DNA of 64,000 bases from PALSA-505 sp963762615 (GTDB lineage Bacteria; Actinomycetota; Actinomycetes; Streptosporangiales; Streptosporangiaceae), in NCBI GenBank assembly GCA_963762615.1, contig CAVXLG010000014.1, positions 40,088-104,087 of the forward strand, read 5' to 3'. Made by a program: the position numbers and the translations under genes. The notes under the pieces were generated by a model. It had not been told where the DNA came from, made no database searches, and saw only the letters and a list, made by a program, of their open reading frames with translations. This document shows, in pieces, positions 42,640 to 51,518 of this stretch (position 1 is its first letter; each line of letters starts with the position of its first letter).

Positions 42640-43099
42640 GTGTCATGCTCGGGTATCGGCTGTGCCGAACGCGAAGCTTTCCGGTGAATCTGGGGTCAGG
42701 TAGTTGCCGGGCCGGTCCACTGATCGGCGCCGCGGACCCGGGAGGTGTGCTTGACCGGCAGCGCGGAGGTGTCGATCTGCTGGCAGTCATCTTCGGGCAG
42801 CCGGGCCGCCAGCAAGGCCCGCAGCTGCTCGAATGCGCCCACAGCCAGCGGACCGCCGGTTCGCCTCGCTTGATGCGGCAGCCGCGGGAACAGGTGCGCC
42901 CAGTCGCGGGCCACCTCGGCCAAGAACCCGGCCTCGCTGCGCCGGCCAGCAGGTGCCGCACCAGCGCGATCGACAGCAGCTCAGCGTCGCTGCAGCGAGG
43001 CGCAGGACCTGGCCGGGGCGCAATGGCAATGCCCCCGGAGCTGATCGCATCATCGACCAGCACGTACACGTAGACGAACAGATCCTCAGTTGGCAACAT
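42640..43099 (-). pseudogene. DDE transposase (IS982-like) N-terminal remnant
   Basis: ATG 43099 opens LPTEDLFVYVYVLVDDAISS, then APRCSDAELLSIALVRHLLG. A frameshift near 42940 leads to LAEVARDWAHLFPRLPHQAR and DCQQIDTSALPVKHTSRVRG with the first catalytic Asp. The C-terminal two thirds are gone. Confidence 0.7.
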
Positions 43100-43214
43100 A
43101 GTGGCTGGCCTCTGCGGGACAAGGGTCTTGGACAACCGCTTGTTTCTCGCAGAGGCAACCTCACGATCAAGCCGACGCGCGGGATCAACTTAGGGTATTC
43201 CTGCGGCGGAGGCG

Positions 43215-43532
43215 GTGGAAGTACCCAGACATCAGGTACGTGGTGTACCCGGTGCACCTAGACGGGACGTTGACTGGGGCAAACCGAGGCTTCGGCACGA
43301 TCCTGATTGCGGCCACTTCGAATGGGGAGACGGCACCATCTTCGGTACTTCGGTGCTGGCTACTGAGGAACAGATGCAGACCCTCAAGGCATGCAAGAGC
43401 TGCATAGGCCGCGGCAGCGACTCGCGCGGGGATCCTCACCCAGCGATGACGGACGCGAGGCCCGGCAAGCTGTGCCCCGATTGCCATCAGGTCATGCCGT
43501 TGACCGGGATCTGCGACAACTGCCTCGGCTGA
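43215..43532 (+). CDS. Small zinc-binding-type protein, hypothetical
   Basis: 105 aa from GTG 43215. HDPDCGHFEWGDGTIFGTSV, LATEEQMQTLKACKSCIGRG, then LCPDCHQVMPLTGICDNCLG. Seven cysteines in a C-x5-H, CxxC, CxxC and CxxC arrangement imply one or two zinc sites. The form is known among actinobacterial hypothetical proteins, without function. The first 25 residues have little character, so the true start may be nearer to 43290. Confidence 0.6.
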   Translation: MEVPRHQVRGVPGAPRRDVDWGKPRLRHDPDCGHFEWGDGTIFGTSVLATEEQMQTLKACKSCIGRGSDSRGDPHPAMTDARPGKLCPDCHQVMPLTGICDNCLG

Positions 43533-43673
43533 GCTCGCTTGGAGCAGGCTGGTAGCGCTGTGCTGCACCGGTCCGCGGCGATGTCAGTGCTGGCGAGACG
43601 GTGGTCATGGTTAGGTGGTGGTGCGGGATCGCAGCGGCCTGCGCTGGCACTCCCCGTAGCGACGGAGGTTCGG

Positions 43674-44099
43674 ATGAGCGAGGACGACTTCCCAGCCCCA
43701 CGGACCGGTTTTGTGCTGACTCATTTCCTGGTGGTCTCCGACCAGGATCGGTCCCGCGAGTTCTACCGGTCGGTGTTCGGGGCGACGGTGGTGCTGGAAC
43801 GCGACCCGGTCATCATGAAGCTGGCCAACAGCTGGCTCATTCTCAATGTGGGCGGCGGCCCGACCGATGACAAGCCCGCGGTGACGCTCACGACTCCAGG
43901 CGACCCTGACCGGGCCAGCGCGTTTCTCAACATCAGGGTGGCCGACATCGCCGCGGTCTACGCGCAGTGGTCGGCGCGGGGTGCTGAGTTCCTCACCGAG
44001 CCGAAGGATCATGGCCGCGAAATCCGTGCCTACATTCGCGATCCTGACGGGCACTTGATCGAAGTCGGGCAGACGACCGGCCTGCGGAGCCAGCTATAG
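43674..44099 (+). CDS. VOC-family (glyoxalase/dioxygenase-fold) protein, complete copy
   Basis: 141 aa from ATG 43674 (GACGGAGGTTCGG). Two beta-alpha-beta-beta-beta modules: VLTHFLVVSDQDRSREFYRS with VFGATVVLERDPVIMKLANS, and ASAFLNIRVADIAAVYAQWS with EIRAYIRDPDGHLIEVGQTT. The Glu in HLIEVGQ and the His in THFLVV are the usual metal ligands. Such proteins serve in resistance or lyase reactions; substrate unknown. All but its first 43 bp lies in the 435-bp segment repeated at 46750. Confidence 0.9.
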   Translation: MSEDDFPAPRTGFVLTHFLVVSDQDRSREFYRSVFGATVVLERDPVIMKLANSWLILNVGGGPTDDKPAVTLTTPGDPDRASAFLNIRVADIAAVYAQWSARGAEFLTEPKDHGREIRAYIRDPDGHLIEVGQTTGLRSQL

Positions 44100-44151
44100 C
44101 GCGCGGCTTTCGCCCCCTGCCAGATACCCAAGCAGCGCCCGGTCGGCGGCA
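43717..44151 (+). repeat. 435-bp direct repeat, left copy
   Basis: It begins TGACTCATTTCCTGG and ends CGGTCGGCGGCA. By eye it is identical over its whole length to 46750-47184. It holds codons 15 to the end of the VOC gene plus 52 bp of downstream sequence, and it abuts the left end of the recombinase element. Confidence 0.92.
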
Positions 44152-44401
44152 TTATGCAGGTGATCCTTGTCAAGCTGACTCGTTGGATTTGAGGGTGAGT
44201 CACTGGCGGAGCCTGGCGGTGTTCGGCGACGCGGCAGGCGGGTGAGCAGAACCGGCGGGGGTGGCCGGGCTGGCGGAGTGGTTGGTGGATGGGGTGCGGG
44301 CAGAGGAACCGGTGGCAGCGGATGATGATGCAGTCCGGGTGCTCTGGGCATGGCCCGGTGGCCGGGGCGGGGGTGTAACGATATTGGCTGTCGTGGTTCA
44401 T
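44030..44401 (-). CDS. Cys/His-rich small protein, third gene of the recombinase operon
   Basis: 124 aa from ATG 44401, which overlaps the stop of the second recombinase (ATGA), so it is translationally coupled. CPEHPDCIIIRCHRFLCPHP, HPRRFCSPACRVAEHRQ is a clear zinc-finger-like cluster. The frame passes the element end at 44152 and stops inside the VOC gene on the other strand, so the last 41 residues come from the target and are probably not native. It holds the place of tnpC in Tn554-like elements but is not related to the DUF6262 type at 60562. Confidence 0.6.
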   Translation of the reverse strand: MNHDSQYRYTPAPATGPCPEHPDCIIIRCHRFLCPHPIHQPLRQPGHPRRFCSPACRVAEHRQAPPVTHPQIQRVSLTRITCIMPPTGRCLGIWQGAKAARYSWLRRPVVCPTSIKCPSGSRM

Positions 44402-45641
44402 GACGCGTCCTGATCGAGCCGGCGGAGGAGCTGTCCGAACAGCTGCTGGCGGCCGGACTGGCCGTGCGTGGCGGCGTGGTCGTGCTGGGCGGCCAGGACG
44501 GGGCGGAACTCGATGCTGGTCTGGAAGTAGGTGCAGGTTTCGCAGATGGACTCGAAGGCGCAGTCCAGCTGGGGCGGGCGGGTGCACCAGCCGTTGCCGA
44601 GGAGGCGGTGGTGCTCGCGGCGCAGCCGGGCCATCTTGGGGCCGATCGTGTCGGCGGGCAGCTGGGCGGGCTGGCCATAGAGGGCTTCGACTTTCTCGGT
44701 GACGGCGAAGTACTCGTCCGCGACGGTGCGGCTGGCGATCTTGGCGTAGCGCAGGGTCATGTCCAGGCTGCGGTGGCCGAGCAGGGCGGCGATGGCTTCC
44801 AGGCTCATGCCGCGGTTGATCGCCTGGGTGGCCAGAGTATGTCTGAGCTGGTGGGGGTGGATGTGCGGGAGGCCGGCGGCGGCGCCGGCCCGGTTGATCA
44901 TCCGGGTGACGGTGTGCCGGTCCAGCGGGCGGCCGTTCTCCCGCGGCAGCAGCAGCGGGTTATCCGCAGCGACGTGGGCGGCCCGGTAGCTGTCGATGAG
45001 GGTGACCAGCTGGGGGTGCAGCGGCAGGTAGCGGTCCTCGCGGAGCTTGCCGACCGGGACGTGCAGCCAGGGCCCGGCGCCGATGAGCACCACCGCGGCG
45101 GCTTGCAGGCCGGTGTATTCGCTGACCCGCAGCCCGGTGCGCAGCAGCATCTCGACGGTGACCCGGACCAGCATCCGGCGGTCGGCCTGGGCGGCGCGCA
45201 GCAGCCTGGCGGCGGTGGCGTCATCGAGGGCCCTGGGCAGCGGGTGGTCCTGGCGGGGCAGGTCGCCGGGGAACATCGGCACCCGGGGCGGTGCTTCGTC
45301 CCAGCCCCATTCGTCGATCCGGAGGAAGAACATCCGCAGCGTGCCGAGCCGGTGCGCGATGGTGGCGGTGGTCAGCCGCGGCTTGTTCTGCCCTGGCCTG
45401 CGGGCGAGCCAGGGCTTGTAATCCTCGATGTGGCGGCGGGTGATGCGGCCAGCGACGCGGCCGCCGGAGAGGTCTCGGCCAGGAACGCGGCGAATGAGCG
45501 CAGCGCCAGATCCGCGCCGCTGACGCTGCCTGGCCGCAGTACGCAGCCGACCTGCTGCAGGTAGCGGCGCATAGAGACAGTGATCTGGGGGATCACCTCG
45601 GCTAGCTGCTCCCAGCCGGGCAGCAGCGCCGGCCCGGTCAC
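44398..45641 (-). pseudogene. Tyrosine recombinase 2 (TnpB-like), frameshifted
   Basis: GTG 45641 overlaps the stop of recombinase 1 (GTGA). The N-terminal SAM-like domain (ITVSMRRYLQQVGCVLRPGS, LALRSFAAFLAETSP) breaks at about 45460. The next frame continues with ITRRHIEDYKPWLARRPGQN, RMFFLRIDEWGWDEAPPRVP, and the catalytic domain: Arg in LLRTGLRVSEYTGL, HPHQLRHTLATQAINRGMSL, ALLGHRSLDMTLRYAKIAS with the Tyr. A Cys-rich tail follows (CTRPPQLDCAFESICETCTY). The same tail type is found in the intact recombinase at 58635. One base change would repair it. Confidence 0.88.
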
Positions 45642-46677
45642 CGGGCACCCGCCAGGGCGGTGAGGGCCTGGGCGTCGATGGCCTCGGCGGCCCGGCGGTA
45701 CTGCGAAGCCAGCCAGTCATCGCCCAGGTGCAGGTAGATGCGGGTGGACTCGACCGAGGCGTGCCCGGCCTGGGCCTGCACCGCCTCCAGCGTCATCCCG
45801 GCCTTGCGCAGCCGGGTCAGGCAGGTGTGCCGCAGCTGATGGCAGGTCGCGCGGGCTAGCCCGGCCCGGCGGCGGGCGCCGTCGAGGATCTCATCCAGCC
45901 CCGCCGCCGACAGCGGCCGGCCGCGGCGCGGGCCCTTGAGCGCCACGAACACCCGGTCGGTGTCCAGGCCGGCCGGGCGCTCGGCCTCCAGGTAGGCGCT
46001 GACCTCGGCGAAGAACCGCGCCGAGACCGGGATCAGCCGCTGGTGGCCACCCTTGCCCTCGGCGATGAACAGCCGGCGCTCGCCGAACCGCAGATCGGCC
46101 AGCCGCAGCCCGAGGACCTCGCAGCGGCGCAGCCCGCCCAGCACCATCGCCGCGGCCATGGCCCGGTCCCGGTGCGTCCGCAGCGCCGCGGTCAGCGCGT
46201 CCACCTCGCCCGGCGCCAGGATCTGCGGCAGTGTCCGGGGCACCCGGACCAGCGGGACACCCTGACCGGGCCGCTGCCGCTCGCGGCGGGTCGGCAGCCC
46301 CCCGGCACCGGGTTCACGCTCACATCACCGCGGGCCTGCAGGAACCCGTAAAGCCCGGACACGCTGGACAGCCGCCGCCGCAGCGTCCGCGCCGACACCC
46401 CGCCCGCACCCGGCCCGGCGACCTGCAGGCGGCCCTCCCCGCCCGCGCGCTGCGCCGTCATGAACGCCAGCACATCCACAGGCCGGACCTGGCGCGGCGT
46501 CTTCTTCACCACGGTGAAGAAGACCTTCAGGTCATACGCCACGGCCAGCACCGTGTTCGGCCGGCACCGGCCCGCCAGGAACTCCAGGTACTCATCCAGC
46601 AACCGAACCCCGAGCCGCACCACAAGACCACCGGCGGCGTTCCGCGACCGGGCCAGGCGGACAGCAGTCACAGCCAT
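45638..46677 (-). pseudogene. Tyrosine recombinase 1 (TnpA-like), frameshifted at a G run
   Basis: ATG 46677 starts the core-binding domain: LDEYLEFLAGRCRPNTVLAV, AYDLKVFFTVVKKTPRQVRP, SSVSGLYGFLQARGDVSVNP. At the run of six G near 46298 the frame changes. It then reads LPTRRERQRPGQGVPLVRVP, MVLGGLRRCEVLGLRLADLR (Arg), CHQLRHTCLTRLRKAGMTLE and HASVESTRIYLHLGDDW (Tyr). It ends at TGA 45638, overlapping the next start. The frameshift in a homopolymer may be real or a sequencing error. Confidence 0.87.
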
Positions 46678-46749
46678 GCAGGCCTCCATCTCCGTAAGGA
46701 CAGGCCTATAAGCCTGCCAAGATCCTTACGAAGATCACCCGCATATCAT

Positions 46750-47184
46750 TGACTCATTTCCTGGTGGTCTCCGACCAGGATCGGTCCCGCGAGTTCTACC
46801 GGTCGGTGTTCGGGGCGACGGTGGTGCTGGAACGCGACCCGGTCATCATGAAGCTGGCCAACAGCTGGCTCATTCTCAATGTGGGCGGCGGCCCGACCGA
46901 TGACAAGCCCGCGGTGACGCTCACGACTCCAGGCGACCCTGACCGGGCCAGCGCGTTTCTCAACATCAGGGTGGCCGACATCGCCGCGGTCTACGCGCAG
47001 TGGTCGGCGCGGGGTGCTGAGTTCCTCACCGAGCCGAAGGATCATGGCCGCGAAATCCGTGCCTACATTCGCGATCCTGACGGGCACTTGATCGAAGTCG
47101 GGCAGACGACCGGCCTGCGGAGCCAGCTATAGCGCGCGGCTTTCGCCCCCTGCCAGATACCCAAGCAGCGCCCGGTCGGCGGCA
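46750..47184 (+). repeat. 435-bp direct repeat, right copy, with truncated VOC gene
   Basis: Identical by eye to 43717-44151. It contains a VOC gene lacking its first 14 codons; TTG at 46749 could start a 127-aa protein with nearly the whole fold (THFLVVSDQDRSREFYRSVF onward), but there is no ribosome site. After the repeat the sequence continues differently (AAAGAGGATG), which I take to be the original downstream flank of the VOC gene. The following 47185-47549 has no gene. Confidence 0.9.
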
Positions 47185-47549
47185 AAAGAGGATGTTTCAC
47201 GCCAAGGGCCAGATGCATAAACATACGGTCTGAACCAGCTGTAGTCGGGATTGCCAACGGTACAGCGAGTTCTTGATAATCGCGCGCCTACCCGCCTTAG
47301 GTGCGCCGGCCGGCGCCGTACAGTGCGTCCGATAGTGACGACAGAACGGGTGATCGGCTCGCGTGCGCGTCGGGTAACCAAGCCTCCTTCTTATTTGCAG
47401 CTGGCCCTTGAGCGTGTGGCGTGTCACACTCAAGCTGCGAGCGGTGTCCCCGTCCCCACTTGCGGCTGTTCCGCCGATGCCAGCGGGCCGCTCGTCCTGA
47501 TCATGGGACCGGCTGAGCCTGCAGGCCTATAGGGGGGAGGTGGCAGCCG

Positions 47550-48626
47550 GTGCGTACGCCCGTGCTCGCCACACGTTCGGTCAGGGTTCTCGCCGTCCCG
47601 CTACTTGCGGCGGGGGTGGCTGCGGGGGCCGCACCCGCAGCCCCTGCTGTGGCCCGGACCAGATCCCAGGATGTGCCGGCATCGGTCGCCTTCACCGGCC
47701 AGTTCACCGGCGTGGCCGCCGTCTCTGCCAGCAACGCGTGGGCCGTCGGCGCCGTGATCGTGCACTGGAACGGCGCTGTGTGGAAGCGGGCGCCCAGCCC
47801 GGTCGGCGCTTCCAGCGTGGCTGCCGTCTCTGCCAGTGACGCCTGGGCGGTCGGCGGGGCCGTGATCCTGCACTGGAACGGGACTGTGTGGAAGCGGGTG
47901 CCCAGCCCGGCTGCCGCAGGCAGCAGCCTCGCCAGCGTGGCTGCCACCTCCGCCAGTAACGCCTGGGCGGTCGGCTCCACTAGCGCCGGGCAGAGCGCGA
48001 TTCTGCACTGGAACGGCACCTCGTGGAAGCGGGTACCCAGCCCGAGCTCCGCAGGTCACCACCTCCTTACCGGGGTGGCCGCGACTTCTGCCGGTAATGC
48101 CTGGGCGGTCGGCATCACCATCACCAATGCCGGCGTGTACAAGGGGCTGATCTTGCGGTGGGACGGCAAGACCTGGACGCAGGTGCCCAGCCCCAACCCC
48201 GCAGGCGGCGCCCCGCTCCACGGGGTGGCCGCGACCTCTGCCAGCAGCGCCTGGGCGGTCGGCCAGACCGGCTGCGGTTGCGGCCCCGGCAATACAGTGA
48301 TCCTGCGGTGGAACGGCAAAGCGTGGAAGCAGGTGCCCAGCCCCACCCCCGCGGACGGCGCTTTCCTCAACGGCGTGGCGGCCGTCTCGGCCAGCAGCGC
48401 CTGGGCGGTCGGCCAGAGCGGCGGCGACACCAACCCCACGAAGACCCTGATCCTCCGTTGGAACGGCAAGAGCTGGACGCAGGCGCCCAGCCCGAGCCCG
48501 GGGGCTGACAGCAGCCTGTCCGGCGTGGCCGCCACGTCCGCCAGCAACGCCTGGGCGGTCGGCACGACCAGCAGCTCCGCCACCAAGACCCTGATCTTGC
48601 GCTGGAACGGCAAGACCTGGAAGTGA
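47550..48626 (+). CDS. Secreted seven-repeat protein (probable beta-propeller), paralogue 1
   Basis: 358 aa from GTG 47550 with GGGGGGAGG as ribosome site. A Sec signal peptide (VRVLAVPLLAAGVAAGAAPA) is followed by seven repeats of about 40-50 residues. The consensus is L-x-GVAATSASNAWAVG, variable loop, ILRWNGKTWKQVPSPSP. The last repeat stops at WNGKTWK. Seven such four-strand-like units suggest a closed seven-bladed propeller facing outside the cell. The form resembles Kelch or galactose-oxidase-type propellers without their catalytic residues. Ligand unknown. The paralogue begins 32 bp downstream. Confidence 0.85.
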   Translation: MRTPVLATRSVRVLAVPLLAAGVAAGAAPAAPAVARTRSQDVPASVAFTGQFTGVAAVSASNAWAVGAVIVHWNGAVWKRAPSPVGASSVAAVSASDAWAVGGAVILHWNGTVWKRVPSPAAAGSSLASVAATSASNAWAVGSTSAGQSAILHWNGTSWKRVPSPSSAGHHLLTGVAATSAGNAWAVGITITNAGVYKGLILRWDGKTWTQVPSPNPAGGAPLHGVAATSASSAWAVGQTGCGCGPGNTVILRWNGKAWKQVPSPTPADGAFLNGVAAVSASSAWAVGQSGGDTNPTKTLILRWNGKSWTQAPSPSPGADSSLSGVAATSASNAWAVGTTSSSATKTLILRWNGKTWK

Positions 48627-48658
48627 CCAGTTCCAGACCCTAAGGAAGGCAGCAGCCA

Positions 48659-49807
48659 ATGCGCACGCCCCAGCTCGTCACACGTTTAGCCAGAATTCTC
48701 ACCGTGCCGCTGCTGCTGGCGGGCTTGGTGGCCGGGGTCTCTCAGGTGACGGCTGCCGCCGCCCGGACCGGGTCCCCAGACCCGGCGGCTTCCTTCGCCA
48801 TCAGCGGCGCCCTTAGCGGCGTGGCTGCCACGTCCATCGGTAATGCCTGGGCGGTCGGCTCCACCGGCAGCACCTCCCACTCTAGGGCCCTGATCGTGCG
48901 CTGGAACGGGATCGTGTGGAAGCGGGTGCCCAGCCCGGCACCCACTGGTAGCAGCCTTACCGGTGTGGCCGCCACGTCCGCCGGTAATGCCTGGGCGGTC
49001 GGCTCCACCGGCAATGGCAAGACGCTAATTGAGCGGTGGAACGGCACCGCGTGGAAGCAGGTACCCAGCCCGGGTCCCGCAGGTAGCCTCCTCTCCGGCG
49101 TGGCCGCTACGTCCGCTACTAATGCCTGGGCGGTCGGATATACCGGCACCAGCGCCGGCACCAAGACCCTGATCTTGCGGTGGAACGGCTCTGCGTGGAA
49201 GCAGGTGCCCAGCCCGGGAGGCGACGCTGGCCTCTCCGGTGTGGCCGCCACTTCGGCCGGCAGCGCCTGGGCGGTCGGATTTACCGCCACCAGTGTCGGC
49301 AACAAGACGCTGATCCTGCGCTGGAACGGTACGGCGTGGAAGCGGGTGCCCAGCCCGAGCCCTGCGGGCAATGGCGCCGGCCTCTCCGGGGTGGCCGCCA
49401 CCTCCACCCGCAGCGCCTGGGCGACAGGCTGCAGCGGCTGCGCTTTGGGGGGGTTCGCCCAATCCCTCATCCTGCGGTGGAACGGCACCGCCTGGAAGCA
49501 GGTGCGCAGCCCGAGCCCGGCAGGCGGCGGTGTTCTCTCCAGCGTGGCTGCCCTCTCCGCTAGCAGCGCCTGGGCAGTCGGGGGATATTACGCCGCCAGC
49601 GGCTCCAGCTTCTCCGTGAAGACCCTGACCGTGGGCTGGAACGGCACCGCATGGAAGCGCGCGCCCAGTCCGAGCCCCGGAACCGAAGCCGCCCTCCACG
49701 GCGTGGCCGCCGTCTCCGCCAGCAGCGCCTGGGCGGTCGGCTCCACCGACACCAGCGCCGGCAACAAGACCCTGATCCTGCGCTGGAACGGCAAGACCTG
49801 GAAGTGA
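48659..49807 (+). CDS. Secreted seven-repeat protein (probable beta-propeller), paralogue 2
   Basis: 382 aa from ATG 48659 (AAGGAAGGCAGCAGCCA). A signal peptide (ILTVPLLLAGLVAGVSQVTA) and again seven repeats, for example LSGVAATSAGSAWAVGFTAT with LILRWNGTAWKRVPSPSPAG, ending in the same WNGKTWK. Repeat 5 has a Cys pair in the loop (CSGCALGG), as has repeat 5 of paralogue 1 (CGCGPGN), so the order of blades is conserved after the duplication. Probably in one operon with paralogue 1. Confidence 0.85.
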   Translation: MRTPQLVTRLARILTVPLLLAGLVAGVSQVTAAAARTGSPDPAASFAISGALSGVAATSIGNAWAVGSTGSTSHSRALIVRWNGIVWKRVPSPAPTGSSLTGVAATSAGNAWAVGSTGNGKTLIERWNGTAWKQVPSPGPAGSLLSGVAATSATNAWAVGYTGTSAGTKTLILRWNGSAWKQVPSPGGDAGLSGVAATSAGSAWAVGFTATSVGNKTLILRWNGTAWKRVPSPSPAGNGAGLSGVAATSTRSAWATGCSGCALGGFAQSLILRWNGTAWKQVRSPSPAGGGVLSSVAALSASSAWAVGGYYAASGSSFSVKTLTVGWNGTAWKRAPSPSPGTEAALHGVAAVSASSAWAVGSTDTSAGNKTLILRWNGKTWK

Positions 49808-49889
49808 CCAGTCTTGCCACACCGCCTGGTGCCTCGCCTGTCCGGGTCACGGGACCAGGTAAGCCTGCGGGCCACATCAGGGAGGAGGT

Positions 49890-49962
49890 AGCAGCCAAGT
49901 ACACACGCCCCAGATCGCCACACGTTCCATCAGAATTCTCGCCAGCGCGCTCGGCGGCAAAA
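49890..49962 (+). pseudogene. Signal-peptide stub of a third propeller paralogue
   Basis: GGGAGGAGGTAGCAGCCA followed by ACACGCCCCAGATCGCCACA and TCAGAATTCTCGCC matches the ribosome site and first codons of the two genes before it, with GTA in place of the start codon. After about 60 bp the similarity ends at GCGCTCGGCGGC. It is a truncated third copy. Confidence 0.65.
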
Positions 49963-50021
49963 GCGGGCATTGAGCCAACGCCGCCGATGCATAAACATAC
50001 GGGCTGGACGCCTGGGCCCTA

Positions 50022-50495
50022 TCACCCTCTCCTAGCCTTCACGGCTGGCGTCGTACCTGCCGTAACAGTGCTCCGAGCCGCCAGTGCCGCGGCCACTGCG
50101 ACGATGGCTGTGACCAGGCTGATCAGGGACGCATTTTGCGACTGTGTGAGCTGCCACCAGGCGAATCCGATTCCCAAGGACACGGTGGCCGATGCGAAGG
50201 CCGTAACCGTGCCCGCTACCGCGACGGGCTGCTTTTTCGTCTGCGGCCATAGATGAGCGGTTACCGCGCCCGCGAGTGCCCAGAACGCAGCGACCTCGGT
50301 GGCAACCAGCGTGGTCTCGGCCGGCGTCCAGTGCACGGCATTGAAGCTGGTTATGAGGCCGATCACGGCTCCAGTCAGTGCGGTAAGCCCAGTCAGCAGG
50401 GCCGCGATCTTCGGCGGCACGGGCGGCTGATTGGATCCCGGGCTGGATGGCGCACCTGCTGGCGGAGTGGATGGCAAGGTGTCCGTCGCTGCCAT
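50022..50495 (-). CDS. Four-helix membrane protein, hypothetical
   Basis: 157 aa from ATG 50495 (AAGGGGGGAAATTC before it). A Pro/Ser-rich cytosolic N-terminus of about 28 residues, then four hydrophobic helices: IAALLTGLTALTGAVIGLIT, TTLVATEVAAFWALAGAVTA, VAVAGTVTAFASATVSLGIG and LISLVTAIVAVAAALAARST. A short basic tail follows. No family recognised; it looks like the phage/ICE-type small membrane proteins of actinomycetes. Convergent with the propeller genes. Confidence 0.65.
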   Translation of the reverse strand: MAATDTLPSTPPAGAPSSPGSNQPPVPPKIAALLTGLTALTGAVIGLITSFNAVHWTPAETTLVATEVAAFWALAGAVTAHLWPQTKKQPVAVAGTVTAFASATVSLGIGFAWWQLTQSQNASLISLVTAIVAVAAALAARSTVTAGTTPAVKARRG

Positions 50496-50659
50496 GAATT
50501 TCCCCCCTTGTTGAAATCGGTCCGAGCTGCGCGTCAAGAGCTCCGCCGAGGCGTCGTTAATGAGGGTCGCGGCCTGGTCGGCAGGCCTAACTCACGAACG
50601 CAACCACCTGTGTCGTACCTGGCTCCCCGGTGCGCAGAAGGGCGGGTTTGTACATGCCC

Positions 50660-50770
50660 ACGTCTCCAATTAGCCAGAGGCGTGCCGCTGGATTTTGATA
50701 CAGACAGCAAGGTGGATCTTGGTGGACAGGCCGCCGCGAGAGCGGTCCAGCGCCTCCCCGGCCGCCTGCC
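50660..50770 (-). pseudogene. IS5-family (IS427-like) transposase fragment
   Basis: The minus strand encodes EALDRSRGGLSTKIHLAV, the highly conserved GRSRGGLTTKIHLA segment of IS5 (IS427 group) transposases. It is flanked by out-of-frame sequence and is only a short internal piece. Confidence 0.6.
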
Positions 50771-50894
50771 TTCCGGCTGGCCAGGACCTGGCGCCCCCTC
50801 CGGGCGCCAGCGGAATGCTGGCGCGTATCAGCGTTCGTCGACTTCCCGCGGCCGGAAGCGGCAACCGTGTTGGATGATGCGGCGGGGGGCGCCT

Positions 50895-51000
50895 GGTAGC
50901 GCGCACCCGGGAACGGTATGCGGCCATCTACCAGCTGCTCCGCACGGCCCAGTCCCTGGGCGCGGCCAGCCGGGCCCTGTCGCTGAGCCGCGCTCCCGGT
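50895..51000 (+). pseudogene. ISL3-family transposase fragment
   Basis: ARTRERYAAIYQLLRTAQSL followed by GAASRALSLSR matches the central segment of ISL3 transposases, which holds the helix-turn-helix of the insert region (RTRERHA-x-V...GKSLRAIARELGL). No catalytic residues are left. Confidence 0.5.
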
Positions 51001-51099
51001 CCATGTGCCGGCACGCATCCACAAAGCCCGCGGCGATGTCGGCGTTCAGCCGCGCGTGGGAGCGGCCGTTCAGCAAGGCAGACATCAAGCGGTTCGGCG

Positions 51100-51335
51100 A
51101 TGCCTCCCGCCGGAAGGACCGATCCTCGCGGTTCGGGTGGCGGATCTTGGCGAGAACGAGGCCGCGCTCGCCGCGCAGCCCGGAGCCTTCTTCACGGTTC
51201 CGCACTTCGATGGCTACCCGGCCGTTCTCATCCAGCTGAAGAACGTCGCCCGGGCAGCATTGCGAGAAGCGATCATCGACGGCTGGCTCGGATGTGCGCC
51301 GACCCGCCTGGTGGACCAGTACCCCGGGGCGCTGA
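51100..51335 (+). pseudogene. MmcQ/YjbR-family C-terminal remnant
   Basis: ADLGENEAALAAQPGAFFTV, PHFDGYPAVLIQLKNVARAA and LREAIIDGWLGCAPTRLVDQ are the second half of MmcQ/YjbR DNA-binding-like proteins (CyaY-like fold). The N-terminal half is missing and no start codon is present. Confidence 0.65.
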
Positions 51336-51518
51336 GCGCGGCAGAAGCGCATGTTCGCTGCCGGAGCCGCAGTGCATGCTCATGCCGTTGGCCCGGCCAT
51401 TCCGCAGTGCCCGGCCATGCCGAATTTGTCGGGCGCCACGCGGGAGTCGGCTGCGAAACCGCCCTTCTCACCACCGTGGGGCCGCGCGAGCCTCAGCACC
51501 GCTCACCAGCAGCCCTGG

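Larger units (their letters stand above)
44152..46749. mobile_element. Tyrosine-recombinase element between two 435-bp direct repeats
   Basis: The ends are imperfect inverted repeats: TATGCAGGTGATCCTTGT near 44153 against TATGCGGGTGATCTTCGT on the other strand near 46746 (15 of 18). Inside on the minus strand are two tyrosine recombinases and a small zinc protein with stop-start overlaps, the layout of Tn554-like elements. Both recombinases are frameshifted. A further inverted repeat, GTAAGG...CCTTAC, lies about 20 bp inside the right end. Confidence 0.8.

Noticed and set aside
46192..46300. Programmed frameshifting in recombinase 1 (G run)
   Set aside because: A slippery G run exists, but no stimulatory structure or family precedent for TnpA-type recombinases is known to me. 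The partner recombinase is also shifted at a non-slippery site, so mutation or sequencing error is simpler.
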